Source of the DNA: Siphonodentalium dalli
Lineage: Eukaryota; Mollusca; Scaphopoda; Gadilida; Siphonodentaliidae
Direction of reading: 5' to 3'
Assembly (NCBI GenBank): GCA_032622095.1
Contig: CP136067.1
Span: forward strand, 178,160,556 to 178,224,555
Length of the DNA stretch: 64,000 nt
Under the pieces are notes generated by a model that worked only from the letters and a program-made list of their open reading frames with translations, was not told where the DNA came from and searched no databases. Numbering within the stretch: the first letter of the stretch is position 1; each line of letters opens with the position of its first letter. This document shows positions 46,407-57,150 of the stretch, piece by piece. Made by a program: the position numbers and the translations under genes.

Positions 46407-47124
46407 GCGTGAAGAGTGGCCAAGAATTCATCGATTGATTGATTTGTTTATTTATATACTGTAATGCAACAAACGAATTGGTCATTTCATAATATTATGT
46501 GCATGACAATGTACAGCACTAGCAGTAATTATGTTATAATACTCAATGATTGGCGATAAATTTAACAATTTAAGATATAACGTGTGTTCACCCATAACAA
46601 TAAATATATTATTTCACTCATGTATAGAATATTACTCCTTCCTAACTATACATATATTGATAGGCTTATATTTTGTTCTCTGTTATATTTTTTTCTCTGT
46701 TAGGGGTTTTCCAAAAAATATTCGGTAATATATTGTTTTCGGATTTAATCAACATGACTGCAAATAATAACTAAATGTTATTCGTCTCCAAAATATTCAC
46801 CACACATGTCACATATCCTCATTATAAGTTGGATATGTCTTCCATCTTCCGCATTCTGTTGGAAGTTTAGGACTTGCTCTTCTTATCACCAGAAGGTATA
46901 ACGATGGATTAGATAGATATTTTAATATTAAATACAATGCGTCAAAACTAAAATATGAATGTCTTCATTCAGTTATTTCTTCAAAATACGTTCTATTTAG
47001 ACTTATCACTCTTCTGTCAACTGAAGATCCTCTAATAAGTTTTATTGATGGATCCTACAGTAATGCCCTAAGTAATCGACTCCTTAACCAGAGCAGAATT
47101 CTGGGTAACTTTTCAGGATTTAGT
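46407..47124. other. Intronic stretch, no gene
   Basis: AT-rich. A plus-strand reading around 46890-47100 has a protein-like look (RYNDGLDRYFN, FIDGSYSNALSNRLL) but matches nothing I know and carries no motif. Confidence 0.3.
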
Positions 47125-47203
47125 CGGAAATATGGCTTGTTGCCATTCATCGGAAAGCTCTCACCGAGAGCTTTCCGTTGAATGGCAACAAGCCATATTT
47201 CCG
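47125..47203. repeat. 79-bp near-perfect hairpin
   Basis: Arms of about 38 bp (CGGAAATATGGCTTGTTGCC ... GAAAGCTCTC) with a 3-4 bp loop; one mismatch (ATCGG/GTTGA context). Confidence 0.8.
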
Positions 47204-47595
47204 AGGCATTACTGTACCTCGATCGCCATTCCAGCGGAAGATCGCAAGTGCGAAGGGTACTTAAGAAATGCAATAGTGTATGTGTATGGCTCTGTTCTGT
47301 AGAGAGATAACGCGGCGGATAGAAACCATTATCGATTATCGATTTTTTAACTTGACGAATAGAGTGTTGTTTGGACGTGCGATCACCAGAGACGTCGCGC
47401 TGTTGCTAAAGGATATGTCGCGCTCGGCAAACTTTCGGACTTTATATCTGAAGTGTCAGTTCCGAGAAAATAGCACCAATAACAGCACCACTAAACAAAT
47501 ACACTCAGTATTAATACCATATGGATTAATCGAAATGATTGTTTGCAAGATGCTGCACTAACGATTTCAAACAAGACGGGGCAGAAAATGTGATT

Positions 47596-47685
47596 AATGT
47601 GAGAACCTTACGACCTTTTGTAATGAACACTCTGTAATTTAATGTGAGAACCTTACGACCTTTTGTAATGAACACTCTGTCATTT
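47596..47685. repeat. 45-bp direct duplication
   Basis: Two adjacent copies of AATGTGAGAACCTTACGACC... differing at one base near the end; directly precedes the MITE at 47688. Confidence 0.9.
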
Positions 47686-47687
47686 AA

Positions 47688-48116
47688 AGGCCCACTTAAT
47701 TTTCGAATGCCAAGATCACATTACACACAACATAATCCAAAGTATATACCATTTGGAAGAGGAACCATATATATATATTCCACCATAATACGGAACAGAT
47801 GTGGCCTACTAATGTCCAACAAGTGATAGCATTCATCCCAACACTTCCCCCGTTATTTACCGCTATTCATCATAATTCACAACTAAGAGATACACGTATT
47901 CCCCTTCCATTTGGGAATAATAGGCTGGCAGTACATACCAGATCGAAATTGAGCACATAACACAAGTCGGCATCTTGATAAATACAACATGTTCACAGTT
48001 TATTCGACCGAATAAGTTCACTGTACAATGTTTTGGAGCTTCCTTTTTCAAATAGTTTATACTATGAAATATGTTGTACAAAATGTCATCTGGGGTTTCG
48101 AAAATTAAGTGGGCCT
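47688..48116. mobile_element. TTAA MITE, AGGCCCACTTAA family
   Basis: 429 bp between TTAA sites (47684-47687, 48117-48120), with perfect inverted ends of about 21 bp (AGGCCCACTTAATTTTCGAA). The TTAAAGG terminus is again T2-like. Non-coding. A small relative lies at 56223-56365. Confidence 0.85.
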
Positions 48117-48130
48117 TTAAAACACTTTAA

Positions 48131-48656
48131 AGGCACAGGCGGCGTTAGTTGCAGAAATATTCATATTTGTTCAAATCGCCATCAACAGAAGGAATATTAA
48201 AATATGTATAGTTTTGTTCATATGCCAAACATAATCAGCGCGTTAATAGTATATTGTCGTCAAGACGTACGATGGTGTACGCAAACAAGAGCCTGCTCGT
48301 GTTATATCTATAGAAGTTGTACTTCTGTTTACATAACACAACGCAATTATATTGGTTAATAACACACAACATATATAAACGCTCTTTATTATTTCCATAT
48401 CAGGAAAACAGTAACAAATAACGCTCTTTATGTTTACCATATCCGGATCTAAACAAAAGCCAGGAAACGTAACGTTTTTTACTTTTGTTTACATAACAAA
48501 GCAAACAAAATTGACAATAACATACTGTTAATGCCATATTTCTGATTGGTGAAAGAACGAAGTCTGTCTATATTTTACTATTCTTTCTGTTTGTGGCGGT
48601 TTTTGACGGAGCTGAATATCTTAACAGCATACCTATCGCCAACGCCGCCCGTATCT
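48131..48656. mobile_element. TTAA MITE family K, subfamily 2, copy F
   Basis: TTAA at 48127-48130 and 48657-48660; ends AGGCACAGGCGGCGTTAG and AACGCCGCCCGTATCT. Starts only 6 bp after the right TTAA of the preceding MITE. Slightly longer than copy E because of an internal insertion. Confidence 0.82.
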
Positions 48657-49135
48657 TTAAGCTGCATCGGCAAGCACCATCGGCAAGCAGTACGAAGCCT
48701 GTGTATAGTATACACATGTGTATCCACGAGCTATACTCTTATAATACAGACATGGCATTACTTGTGTATCCCTCGTTTTGTGCATATATATCCACGGTTG
48801 GCTGTGATCACGTTGGTTGTGTTGCGGCGTGATTGTTTGATAGGATAATCATTTTCTAACATAGGGTATAAGCTTGGCGGTTTGCGTTGTCGATCCGATG
48901 TTGCCGTTGATTCCATGAGGATTTGGTAAATGGCTGAAATACACGCCCTTTTAATTTTGAATTCTGCTCATTATTGTTCACTCTCGGCATTTTTAATTCT
49001 GGTGTAGTTACATAGACCTTACATACATTCAATCAAGACAACCTTGCAGTCACATTGTCACATTGTTGTTGTTGTTGCTACTGCTGAAACGAATATCTTG
49101 AATAAATAGAGCAACTTAAATATTTTTTGTTACAG

Positions 49136-49389
49136 GAAGTAATCTGGGTACATTTCACGTGGACGGAACGGACACGTCACAAGAAGGGGTATTTCTGGAC
49201 TATTACGGGAATGAGTTTCAACCGTTATGGAGTTCAGGTCAACCAAACAACGTTAATGCCGCAGACTGTGGCATCGCCGCAGTAGGTCAGGACTGTCTCA
49301 CAATCCATACAAACACCGGACTGGCTAATGACCTTGAATGTTGTTTTAACAGATTTCCTCCCACAGGATACATATGTGCCATAGATTAG
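49136..49389 (+). CDS. Apple/PAN-C-type lectin gene, exon 3 (C-terminal half of the lectin domain)
   Basis: The acceptor TTACAG ends at 49135. The frame runs 254 nt to TAG 49387-49389 and joins exon 2 in phase 1. It encodes the long-loop and core of a C-type lectin domain: WSSGQPNN in the position of the EPN/QPD sugar-specificity motif, a cysteine pair, NDLEC in the position of WND-x-x-C, and a final YICAID. QPN with ND suggests calcium and sugar binding may be kept, although the usual Trp of WND is Ala. The terminal cysteine closes the canonical outer disulfide. No obvious AATAAA follows within 300 bp; ATTAAA occurs near 49752. Confidence 0.8.
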
Positions 49390-50100
49390 TGAAAAGTCAC
49401 GGACACCTCATGCTCATTCTTTTTTAATATGGTCACGCTTCGATGTTCGCGCAGCTTGCTGATTTTTTTCTTGGCCAAAATCACATGACCACATTGAAAC
49501 AATTACCATAACTCCTAATCACGAGAGTACCTAGTGCCAAGTATTTACCACTGGTCAAATGGTCCTGCTAAACGGTTATGATTCTGGTAGGTTAAACTGA
49601 TGCTGTTAAGAACGAGTACCGTTATTTTGTTCTCTAAGTTTTGATGTTTTGATAATCTGGACGAATCGAGGAAAAGTATTCAAAAATATATATATTTATT
49701 ACATGATCTTACCCTTATTCCATTCCATAAACCCATTCTATAAATTGTGATATTAAACGTTCGTTTAATAACAGGAGATAGTTCCAGGTTACCTTTGACT
49801 TCCGGTTTGTCGCCTGGTAACATTCCGTACGCTACGTCTCAAAATACTATGGATTCCAATATTTTTCCAACAAACTATCATCAATGAAGAGTTTGAAAAG
49901 TTATGTCATTAAATATACGCCATTAAATGCGCCAAAGATTCGTTATTTATCTGGGACTATTTCTTTACGCGGGAAAACAACGAATAGTTATGTGAAACGT
50001 CATCGCAAGCCTTATAGAAGCCGATGTTAGTTTCGCGTCGCATTTGTTAATTTAAGTGTGTTTTGTCGCTGTTTTCGATCATGTAATAAATATAATCTAC
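49390..50100. other. 3' flank of the Apple-lectin gene
   Basis: No gene. The 3' UTR should lie here; ATTAAA at about 49752 is the best polyadenylation candidate. Confidence 0.35.
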
Positions 50101-50194
50101 AACTCGTCCCCTTTTTATAGCGGAAATTACAAAACTCGTCCAGTAAATTTACTGGACTCGTTTTGTAAATTCCGCTATAAACTGGGGACGCGTT
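50101..50194. repeat. 94-bp hairpin
   Basis: AACTCGTCCCC, TTTATAGCGGAAATTACAAAA and CTCGTCCAGTAAAT pair with the following half; loop essentially absent. Confidence 0.75.
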
Positions 50195-50225
50195 ATATTA
50201 CGTAATATATGGGTGTGTTAGTTAA

Positions 50226-50600
50226 AGACATATTATCGGTTTATTTCATTCAATAAAACCAATCAGTTAGTATACGAACGCTATCCCCATTGGAAGAATG
50301 TAACAATGAACTAAGATTGTCGAAAATTCAAACCACATCGACTGTTTCATTTCAGAGAACATAACGTTGATCTACGCACACATGTAAATATTTACTACAT
50401 TATTCGCGATACATTATTGGGCATAAGCATTATGGCAATGATTGCGCCAATAATAGTTACTGTGGGTAAATCGTGTATTACAATGATGCTGTTTTCTGAC
50501 TATTTGGATATCAAATTTATGAAAATAAATTATTTTGGCATGATTATTTGTTATTTCATTTGGAACACATCAGCGTAGTGTTCCGCATCACTTTAATGCA
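50226..50600 (+). repeat. AGACATA repeat family, copy 3
   Basis: Preceded by TTAA (50222-50225), begins AGACATATTATCGGTTTATT. Inner landmarks are diverged but in the same order as copy 2, ending near GCATCACTTTAATG. Confidence 0.5.
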
Positions 50601-51236
50601 AACTACCATAATCGAGATGGCGATCTCTGTCTTTTTGCAATCACCAGCGCAGCCATTGTATTCTTTTTAATGAACATCTAATATCGGGCGAGATGGCTCC
50701 ACATACATGTAAGCACCTGGCGATTTATTCGCTCTTCTTCTCTCTCAGACTTCATCACATACATTATGTACATGTATACCATTTTGTATATTAATATCAA
50801 TTACTGGGATGAATAAACGATGTTTACACCAAAATATGTACAAAACCCGTCTATGTTGCACTAAATCGTGGTCGGCGATTGTCAACTGCCAATTGGGCCA
50901 TATCCCATATTCATGTCCCAATAACACACATACTCCGATAACACACATACCGTAACACGAATACGATGTCACAAATTGCTCATCGAAACTTACCTAATCA
51001 CTAAAAGAGGTCAGCAGAATAATTGAGCGTGCTTTTCATAGTTCAGCCGAATTACATCTGAAGCCAGTTATTGATATCGATCACGTTTTCGTTGCTGAAT
51101 GCTTGTAATTCTTATACTTGGCTGACTGAATGTGATGCGTGGGCTATTTTCATATTCTCGGCAGATTTTGTGAAAAAACAACGATAGACTCAGGTTTTTT
51201 TGTGAATAAATAATCAAAACGCTATATATATATTAT
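50601..51236. other. Intergenic, no gene
   Basis: No coding or repeat structure recognised. Confidence 0.35.
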
Positions 51237-51383
51237 AAATGAATGTACGGATGTGTGTGTTAGTGTGGGATACGGCGCTATAGTCATTTGAGGCATATTT
51301 AGTGATAACCGTTTCGCTGTTCACACAATGTACCACAACGACTACAGCGCCGGATCCCCTAATCACACGCACTACATTCATTT
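51237..51383. repeat. 147-bp inverted-end element
   Basis: AAATGAATGTACGGATGTGT and GATACGGCGCTATAGTC pair with GACTACAGCGCCGGATC and ACTACATTCATTT. Possible small foldback MITE; target duplication unclear. Confidence 0.6.
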
Positions 51384-51823
51384 CTTAAATGAATGTGGTA
51401 CGTCCGATTTAATTTACAAGCTACGGATGGGGAAACCGATGTTGTCGATGTAAAGTATCGTTATTTATAATTCGTTGTCGTAAGTCCATTTTGGCGGAAA
51501 AATGAGATATTGTATCGTTGGAATCGCCGCGAATTTTCTTTCGTTTGATGTCATGAACCGTACATTCGCCCACAGTCCCCACGGTAAATGCTGTGCAATT
51601 TTGTTTTATGTCCATGTTTGCAAAATTTCTTCGTGCTATAATGTCGTATCACCTTGACCAATTACATCACCCAACATCGTCACGTGGAAAATACAAGAAA
51701 ATAACTTTGTTTCATTATATTATCACACTTGCTAATTAGTGGTTTGCTATTTTTTCTTCGCAAATGTTTAGTCAACTAAATATGCTTGTTTAGACGCATG
51801 GTGTGAGATATGAAGCATCTTAA
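51384..51823. other. Intergenic, no gene
   Basis: Nothing recognised. Confidence 0.35.
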
Positions 51824-51945
51824 ACGGACATGGCCCATTCGAACCTACGAATTGTTTTCTACGTATACTTTCGAGCGGCGGATACGATAGGTCGATACAT
51901 AATAGAACTATTGATAACCGTCTTCATATTCTCTGAAAAAAAATA
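51824..51945 (+). mobile_element. ACGGACATGGC-family MITE, copy 4, left end only
   Basis: After TTAA (51820-51823): ACGGACATGGCCCATTCGAA, then the ATAGGTCGATACAT region, truncated just before the SINE-like repeat. Confidence 0.6.
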
Positions 51946-51948
51946 AAC

Positions 51949-52155
51949 TTACGAAGGAAAATATTTTTATAGACGGTCGACCTTAATGCTGTATCGACCT
52001 GCGATCGGGGTCAGCGGGTTAGAACGTTCGAGGTCAAGTGAACATCTGAGCGCCAAGCACGAGGAGGGCGGGTATCTCGATTGATTGTCCTCGTGGTGAC
52101 GTTGCCGATACCCGACTGCCCATTCATACAAATTCCACACAGGCAAAAAGTTCAA
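51949..52155 (+). repeat. tRNA-derived SINE-like repeat, copy 1
   Basis: Homologous to the last 170 bp of the window. A tRNA-like A box (GGGGTCAGCGGGTTAGAACG, about 52007-52025) is followed about 50 bp later by a degenerate B box (TCTCGATTGA, about 52076-52085). The stretch between resembles tRNA arms (GAGCGCCAAGCACGAGGAGG). It begins at ACTTACGAAGG in both copies. RNA polymerase III origin is inferred from these boxes only. Confidence 0.5.
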
Positions 52156-54239
52156 TAAATTCTTGCTCCTGTTGCGAGATACTTCAGGGTCTACTGATGT
52201 ATTATAACCATCTATGTGTTTGCTATGTGTGCCATCTATTCCAGTCTGTGGATGCTGTCTTGAAATTATTGTCTGTGTTAATGTGATATGCGATGTTAAC
52301 CAGAGCTGTGTTAGGCTTATGCATGAAGTTTGAACAAATGCTATGAAGACTTATACAGGTAATATGAACTTTCCATTGCCCCTGCCCACCATGAATGAGA
52401 ATTCATTGACAGAGCCCCTACTGCCAAAGCGGACTATCTCAATTTCATGTCAAAATGCTCGAGGATAGTTATATTGAAACGAACCCACTATAACCCTCAG
52501 ACAGCTATTTCCCATTTTTCAGGCGATTTCACTAGTTTCTAGGGCTATGTTTGATGATTAAATATTTTCGTCCTTCCAGCCATATTTTTCACAAGTATAT
52601 TTGGATTGAGACATTTAACTTGACATTCAGCTAGGATTCCCGGAGGCGAGAGCCCATCACTGTTTTAGCTCCAAATTCATCGGGTGCATGCACCCTTTAT
52701 CCGTGGCACGCGAATATGTGGTGATTTGCTTTTTATGACTACTTTGTGGTGGGTTGCCAAGTGCGCAGTGAAGTGGGCTGGCTCTTCAGCGGATGGCAAG
52801 TTTGGTCAAGGTGGCCACGGCGGATTTCACCCTACATCCCGATGATCACTAATTACTCACCGGCCATAGAATGGAGGAACTTCATATTTTTCACACATAA
52901 TATTCCATAATCAACACAGTTCTCGTCAGTATAAGCTATATGATTGTATCTGATAACCGACAATTTATCGATTACTTTCTAGTTAAATTTTATTACCCGT
53001 TCCTTTCTTCGCGATGTTTTCTTACAGTGCACCAAACTAGAATTGACCGGAAGCGAACTCCCACCGTGAGTCCGTCGTGAAATATGCCATATTTCGTCGG
53101 AATACGGTACTTTCCCATTTATACATTTGCTTTTTAATATATAGGCTGTTTGATTTTAGTATAGTACACTATTCTGACACATGTAATTTTTCTATTTAAG
53201 TGATTTGGGTAATAATACGACATCTTGTAATCTCACTTTAGACTATAGTAGTAATTCTAAACATAGCGTATCAACATTTTCATCTGTAAACGGCACAAAA
53301 CGTCATAAAACGTGGGCAATCAAGCAATGAAATTAATTCCAACGACTTAAACAAACCGTCCGCATCTATTTCACATCATACATTTGCCCGATTGACGGAT
53401 CGATTTGCTTTCGTGGCAGATTTTCATGTACCTGCCACTAATTCAAAAATGACAAGATCAGGAACATGTGTCTACAATAGAAATATGGCGACTGGCTCCC
53501 CAAGGAAAAACGACTGACAGGTTTTAGCGGACGTTTTTCAAACGATACCTTGCACACTAATCTAAAGAATTGTTCCTTGGCTCTTCATGGTATGTCACTT
53601 TTCATAATGGGCTGCCTTATGATGCTATTGAGGTTATAGTTTTTTCACATTTGACTGCCCAAATGTCGTCATAATATTGCAGAAATACTCTTGTTTCCAA
53701 GTCACTTTTCTGGTACAAAAATCTTTTTACTTCGCATCTATTAGTGCCCCCCCCCCCCTTTACCCCGATGTCTGCTCTATTTTTTCTCCTGTTACGTCTA
53801 TTTCTGTCTGATTTTATGTAGAAAATGGCAATTTTGGCAGCCCGTTTTTTTAGACATTTTGCATGAAACAGACTTTTCCATCCCCTTAATTCAATTCCGT
53901 TGGTTTATTCTGGTCATCATTTAGGATATTAACGATGTTACTATTACAAAATATGTTACATAATATTTATGTATGCGGGAACATAGGTTATGTAGATTGA
54001 GCGGATTTCTACCACACTATGGTCATGTTCAAATTATTATTATTTTAGATTTGATCCAATGTGGTCCAGTAAGTGGGGATTGTGCTATGAGTGCTAATTC
54101 GCCTCAAGTGGACTGAACTCGGTTTGGGTCGTGATTCTTTTGCGATAACTTTAACTCAGACGAGAATCGTCACGAGATTGGTTGCATAACTGCTTACTTT
54201 CCAATGAATTGATAGTCATTTATGCTTTCATTCAAGGTT
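52156..54239. other. Intergenic, no gene
   Basis: About 2 kb without recognisable gene or strong repeat; a C-run at 53748-53758 is the only obvious simple sequence. Confidence 0.4.
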
Positions 54240-54840
54240 GGGGCAGTCCATTTGCCATGGCAGGATTCTCCTCGTGACATTTCATACTATGTGGGTATCA
54301 CCCGCAGTCTTTTAATCTCCTAGGAATTTTGAGTAGATACCACCACATTGCGACCGGTTGCCATAGCAACTTCTTGTCGGAAATTTATGTTTTGGGGGGC
54401 TGTAAGTTCGCTATATGACGTTAGGTTTGAATCAAATATAAATGTTTTTCCTCAGTTAAAGGATCCAGGGCTATGTTGCCAACATATGGAACTAACCTTG
54501 CTCTCAAATCTTCCTTCATACTGAGGGCGCCATTTATAATGGCCACCGAACCATCTTTTCTAATGTTACAATGCTTACTGTTATATAATTTTATAGCCAC
54601 GTATGCGTTAAATTCATGCTGTGTCCGACTATTTGGCATGACAGAATTATCCAGGTGACAACTCATAATATACGGGTCATCAATCGTGGTCTATACATCT
54701 TCCGAAATATTTTGGTCTATGCCACCAAATTGCGTCCGGTTGACAGGGCAACCCATTTTCGGAAAGTTATGCGTTTGGGTGGCTGTAATTGCGCTATATA
54801 CGAGATGTCGGCATGCGACATTTTGAATCAAATGCAATTA
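54240..54840. repeat. Diverged direct repeat, ~385-bp period
   Basis: Two copies (about 54250-54450 and 54630-54840) share GTGACA..TCATA, ACCACATTGCG.CCGGTTG/ACCAAATTGCGTCCGGTTG, GGGTGGCTGTAA and TTTGAATCAAAT. Confidence 0.6.
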
Positions 54841-55612
54841 ATTGCCACAAAGTATGGTCCAGGAATATATTTAAAATGCTCGCGTTTCTTTGTCTTTCCG
54901 CTGAAGTGGTCAAGATTCGCCGCCATGGAGATTTCCAACCGAAATCTTGTCTACGCGTCTACGACTTAGGCTCCTCGGCGCCAACATTTTGGAACAATGA
55001 CGACACGAGGTAAGTCACGCGACCCCCACGTGCCGCCAAAGATAGGTTACATCTTCCTGGACCCCTCGCTGCGTGATCGGCCTATCTACTGACTACCCGA
55101 TACTATGCGCAAACATTTAATTATAACCGATTCAATTCCGCTGATTTCAAGAGCATGAATTGGGAAACGGTAAACAAGTCTCAGCCTTTTCCGACGACAT
55201 TCGTCAAGTTCCTTGTTTCTTTTTGGTTTCGGGACTTACATGATTGCGGGAAGGTCTGCGAGTTTGGTCTTTGAACGAACGTAACAAGGGCGAACATTTC
55301 TATAGCTCGGCTCGTGAATTTGTTGGCACTTAAGTATATCGGGGCATTCATCGCCCAGTTTTACATTCCAGTGGGCACATTGTCGTTCCAAGTAGTCAAC
55401 AATGTACAACAAGCAAACCATATTCAGAAATGGTAACGCCACCAATATCATATTATTAGCCATAAATATACATTGTAATACAATTATTCTAAAAACTGGG
55501 CTTCAAATTTTATGCGGGAAATTTGCATACTTCCACATTTTAAAGTTTTCCCGTTTCTCGTGTTATACATTACTTTCTTCAAACTGTCTACTTTATTACA
55601 CAAGCTGATGGG
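54841..55612. other. Intergenic, no gene
   Basis: Short open frames only; nothing recognised. Confidence 0.35.
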
Positions 55613-56160
55613 CCCGACTTCGTCCGGGCTGTTTCCCATCTGATTTCCGGCGAAAGGCGCGATTTGACCTTCAATTGACTATTTCGAAAGTCAAGGTCAG
55701 GTCAGGGTCATGATTTGACCCGTCCAAAACACCCCCACCCGGAGAGAAGTACCACTAGGTATCAAATTTCCGTCCGTTTTACCCCACTCGACCTTTAATT
55801 AACAATTTTGAAGGTCTAGGTAAGGTCGGAGTCATGATCTGACCCGTCCAAAACACTCCCACAACAAAAGTACCCACATGTATCAAATTTCGTCGAAATC
55901 CATCCGCTTTATCCGATTTGACCTTTGATTGACTACATTGAAGGTCACGGTCACGCCGAGGTCACGTTTTGACCCGTTTAAAACAGTCCCCGGACAAAAG
56001 TATCCCTAGGTATCAAATTTCGCCGGAATTTGTCCGTTTTACCCAAATTGACCACGGCATTGAGATTTAAAGGCCAAGGTCAGGTCGGGGTCATGATTTG
56101 ACCCGGCCAAAACACAAATACCCATAAGTATCAAATTGCGTTGAAATCTATGGAAAGCCG
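55613..56160. repeat. ~125-130-bp tandem repeat, four units
   Basis: Units start near 55663, 55787, 55918 and 56048 with TTGACCTTTAATTGACTA-like sequence. Each then carries AAGGTCAAGGTCAGGTCGGG, TCATGATTTGACCCGTCCAA and GTATCAAATTTCG. Diverged between units. Confidence 0.8.
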
Positions 56161-56222
56161 AAGAGGACATGTTAGTTGCGAATTGCTAGACATACGACGC
56201 ACGACTTGTCGCGGTATTTTAA

Positions 56223-56365
56223 AGGTGTTTCAAACTCGGAGATAGAAGTATTCTGCGTTTCAAATGGTGATGAATTATAGTATTTTATTCAAATTTTATC
56301 GCATAAATTGTCATTAAAACCATATAACTATAAACAAATGAATGACTCGAAACTTAAGTGGGCCT
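56223..56365. mobile_element. Short TTAA-flanked MITE related to 47688-48116
   Basis: TTAA (56219-56222) then AGGTGTTTCAAACTCG; the right end, inward, AGGCCCACTTAAGTTTCGAG, followed by TTAT (56366-56369). 143 bp. Confidence 0.55.
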
Positions 56366-56619
56366 TTATACAAAGTCACAACTGCAGTTAGGCTCATCTC
56401 ATACTAGTCTATTCAGCGATATTCTGCTGCGCAGTTTGTTATAGCCTCCAGTATTTATTGAGCGTTATAGCACCAGTGTTATAAATCGCCTTTAGCAGGC
56501 GTAATCTTGCCTCAGATTATTGAGATATTAGGTCACACGTAAGGATATTACATCGCATGGAAACATAGCAAGTGTGTGGGCTGCTTGGCGTGAATTTGTA
56601 ATGAGAAATAGGGTCATAC

Positions 56620-57150
56620 GTAATGATATTCAACTCAAGAATACCCGCGAAAACAAAACATCATTTAATGTTTTAGGTTGTTTCCTTCGTGATAATGAAC
56701 CCTCTCAAAACTTTAGAATATTGAATTAACCTTAAAATAACAGTACCTTCGGATTGGTGAACCTTCGGAATAGCGAACATTGAGGGAAATTTCGGAATAG
56801 TGGACCTTCGGGATAGTGAACCTTCGGGATAGAGACATGCGCCACAATATTCAAATTATATGCCCAGAGTTCAAAGGAATGGCGGGCCCATAAAATTCTA
56901 ACGTAATCATATTAAATCTCAAGAAAACCCGCGAAAACGACACAAAATCGCATTTAATGTTCTCAGTTAAGTTATTTCCTCCTGTACCTGTGTCACACTC
57001 CATAAAAAGAATCTTTGTAATAATGAACCCTCTCAAATTAATCTCAATACTTTACAATATAGAATTAACATAACAATAACAAAAACCTTCGGAATAGAGA
57101 ACCTTCGGAATAGCGGACCTTCGGGATAGCGAACCTTCATTATAGAAACA
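56620..57150. repeat. Duplicated ~300-bp block with CCTTCGGAATAGTGAA minisatellites
   Basis: Two blocks share CTCAAGAAAACCCGCGAAAAC, CATTTAATGTT, AATAATGAACCCTCTCAAA and then an array of 16-17 bp CCTTCGGRATAGYGAA units (56748-56838 and 57083-57140). Confidence 0.8.

Larger units (their letters stand above)
27950..49135 (+). other. Intron 2 of the Apple-lectin gene
   Basis: About 21.2 kb from the GTCAGT donor to the acceptor ending TTACAG at 49135. It holds most of the mobile elements of the window. The stretches 29.02-31.18, 39.54-42.30 and 46.41-47.12 kb show no genes that I recognise. A short GGAC tandem lies at 30272-30292. Confidence 0.55.
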
